A stretch of 40,507 nucleotides of DNA from an uncultured Bacilli bacterium (GTDB lineage: Bacteria; Bacillota_I; Bacilli_A; RF39; UBA660), in NCBI GenBank assembly GCA_934183185.1, contig CAKPSO010000010.1, positions 1-40,507 on the forward strand. Direction: 5' to 3'. Below the pieces are notes generated by a model. It was not told the DNA's origin and made no database searches. It worked only from the letters and a program-made list of their open reading frames with translations. Each line of letters starts with the position of its first letter. Positions within the stretch are counted from its first letter, which is position 1. Below are positions 40,316 to 40,507 of the stretch, in pieces. Position numbers and translations under genes: made by a program.

Positions 40316-40507
40316 TTACGCTATTTTCTTTATTTCATCAACAGTTAAGCCGGTAATTCTAGATACTCTATCAACACTATCGCCATCTTTTATCATGGCT
40401 TTGGCTATTTCTTTGGATTTTTGTATTGAGCCTTCTTCACGTCCTTCTCTTAATCCAGCAGCTCTAGCTCTTTTCTTTTCACCATTAATTATCCCTTGAT
40501 CTATCCT
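40316..40507 (-). CDS. Rpn-type PD-(D/E)XK nuclease/transposase, C-terminal end (cut by the window edge)
   Basis: A minus-strand frame that enters from the right edge and stops at 40316, showing 63 residues. IDQGIINGEKKRARAAGLRE, then GREEGSIQKSKEIAKAMIKD and SVDRVSRITGLTVDEIKKIA form the C-terminal region of Rpn/TIGR01784 proteins: Gly-rich E-G repeats, then two helices ending in T-G-L-x-x-x-E-I. The catalytic domain is beyond the edge, so intactness cannot be judged. The same family is represented in decayed form on the other strand 100 bases away. Confidence 0.8.
   Translation of the reverse strand, partial: RIDQGIINGEKKRARAAGLREGREEGSIQKSKEIAKAMIKDGDSVDRVSRITGLTVDEIKKIA

Noticed and set aside
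1..40507. Recoded genetic code (TGA as Trp, as in mycoplasmas)
   Set aside because: Trp is TGG in the conserved proteins, and TGA acts as a stop (for example at the lipoprotein end overlapping trhP2), so the standard bacterial code is used despite the Mollicute-like SMC.
1..40507. CRISPR array, insertion sequence with terminal repeats, or phage genes
   Set aside because: No regularly spaced repeats, no transposase with flanking inverted repeats and no capsid, terminase or integrase motifs were seen. Only the Rpn-type remnants at the right edge hint at mobile DNA.

Overview
The window is about 70% A+T and reads as the chromosome of a low-GC Firmicute close to the Mollicutes border (uncultured gut Bacilli or Erysipelotrichia-like lineages). 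This is inferred from gene content and synteny: a short SMC, the ireB-ruvX-DUF1292-mltG-trmR-trhP1-trhP2 order known from Bacillus subtilis, anaerobic ribonucleotide reductase, activase-type iron-sulfur proteins, a sortase system, and no outer-membrane genes. Genes use the standard bacterial code: TGA is a real stop and Trp is TGG. Most are well-packed ancestral genes; the decayed or mobile-looking DNA lies at the two ends (1-600 and 39900-40507) and at 18556-18741.

Layout. 1-600: decayed fragments. 600-4060: small membrane and unknown proteins, a tandem-HTH regulator, a DUF1003 protein, FolD and a secondary unknown with an NCYAY motif. 4204-7289: class III ribonucleotide reductase, in which the glycyl-radical segment is a separate 56-aa gene between nrdD and nrdG, with its own Shine-Dalgarno sequence. 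7663-9813: tex. 9900-14486: a cell-surface block with a TasA/SYAWF-type secreted protein, an NPSTG-anchored surface protein, a divergent class B-like sortase with cytoplasmic repeats, and an orphan histidine kinase. 14569-16584: a membrane-anchored EIIB-like domain lacking the phosphorylated Cys, and a large membrane protein. 16828-18741: alpha/beta hydrolase, GNAT, metallo-hydrolase and a broken phosphoesterase. 19250-20375: tRNA-Cys with a clear promoter and terminator, and UV-damage endonuclease.

20377-24790 (minus): YlmH-like S4 protein, secreted thermonuclease, membrane thioredoxin-like protein and a PH-like protein (ending at a terminator), then two exported unknowns. 24936-27881 (plus): a translationally coupled three-gene set of two 2-hydroxyacyl-CoA-dehydratase-like proteins and their ATPase activase, followed by a tiny Gly/Tyr-rich membrane peptide whose ribosome site lies in a dyad. 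28119-33427 (minus): a cell-wall and tRNA-modification operon in which TrhP1/TrhP2 (5-hydroxyuridine) and TrmR (its methylation) act in one pathway, with MltG, RuvX and IreB upstream; a lipoprotein is inserted between the two TrhP genes. 33484-36480: two membrane proteins. 36637-36873: a Tyr-rich peptide. 36897-39845: smc. 39953-40507: two Rpn-type (PD-(D/E)XK) remnants or partial genes on opposite strands.

The most interesting items are the split anaerobic reductase, the sortase with a triplicated cytoplasmic motif, the EIIB-like protein with no phosphorylation site, the dehydratase/activase trio without an obvious substrate pathway, and the internal terminator inside the tRNA-modification operon. 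All family names come from motif recognition by eye; no database search was run.
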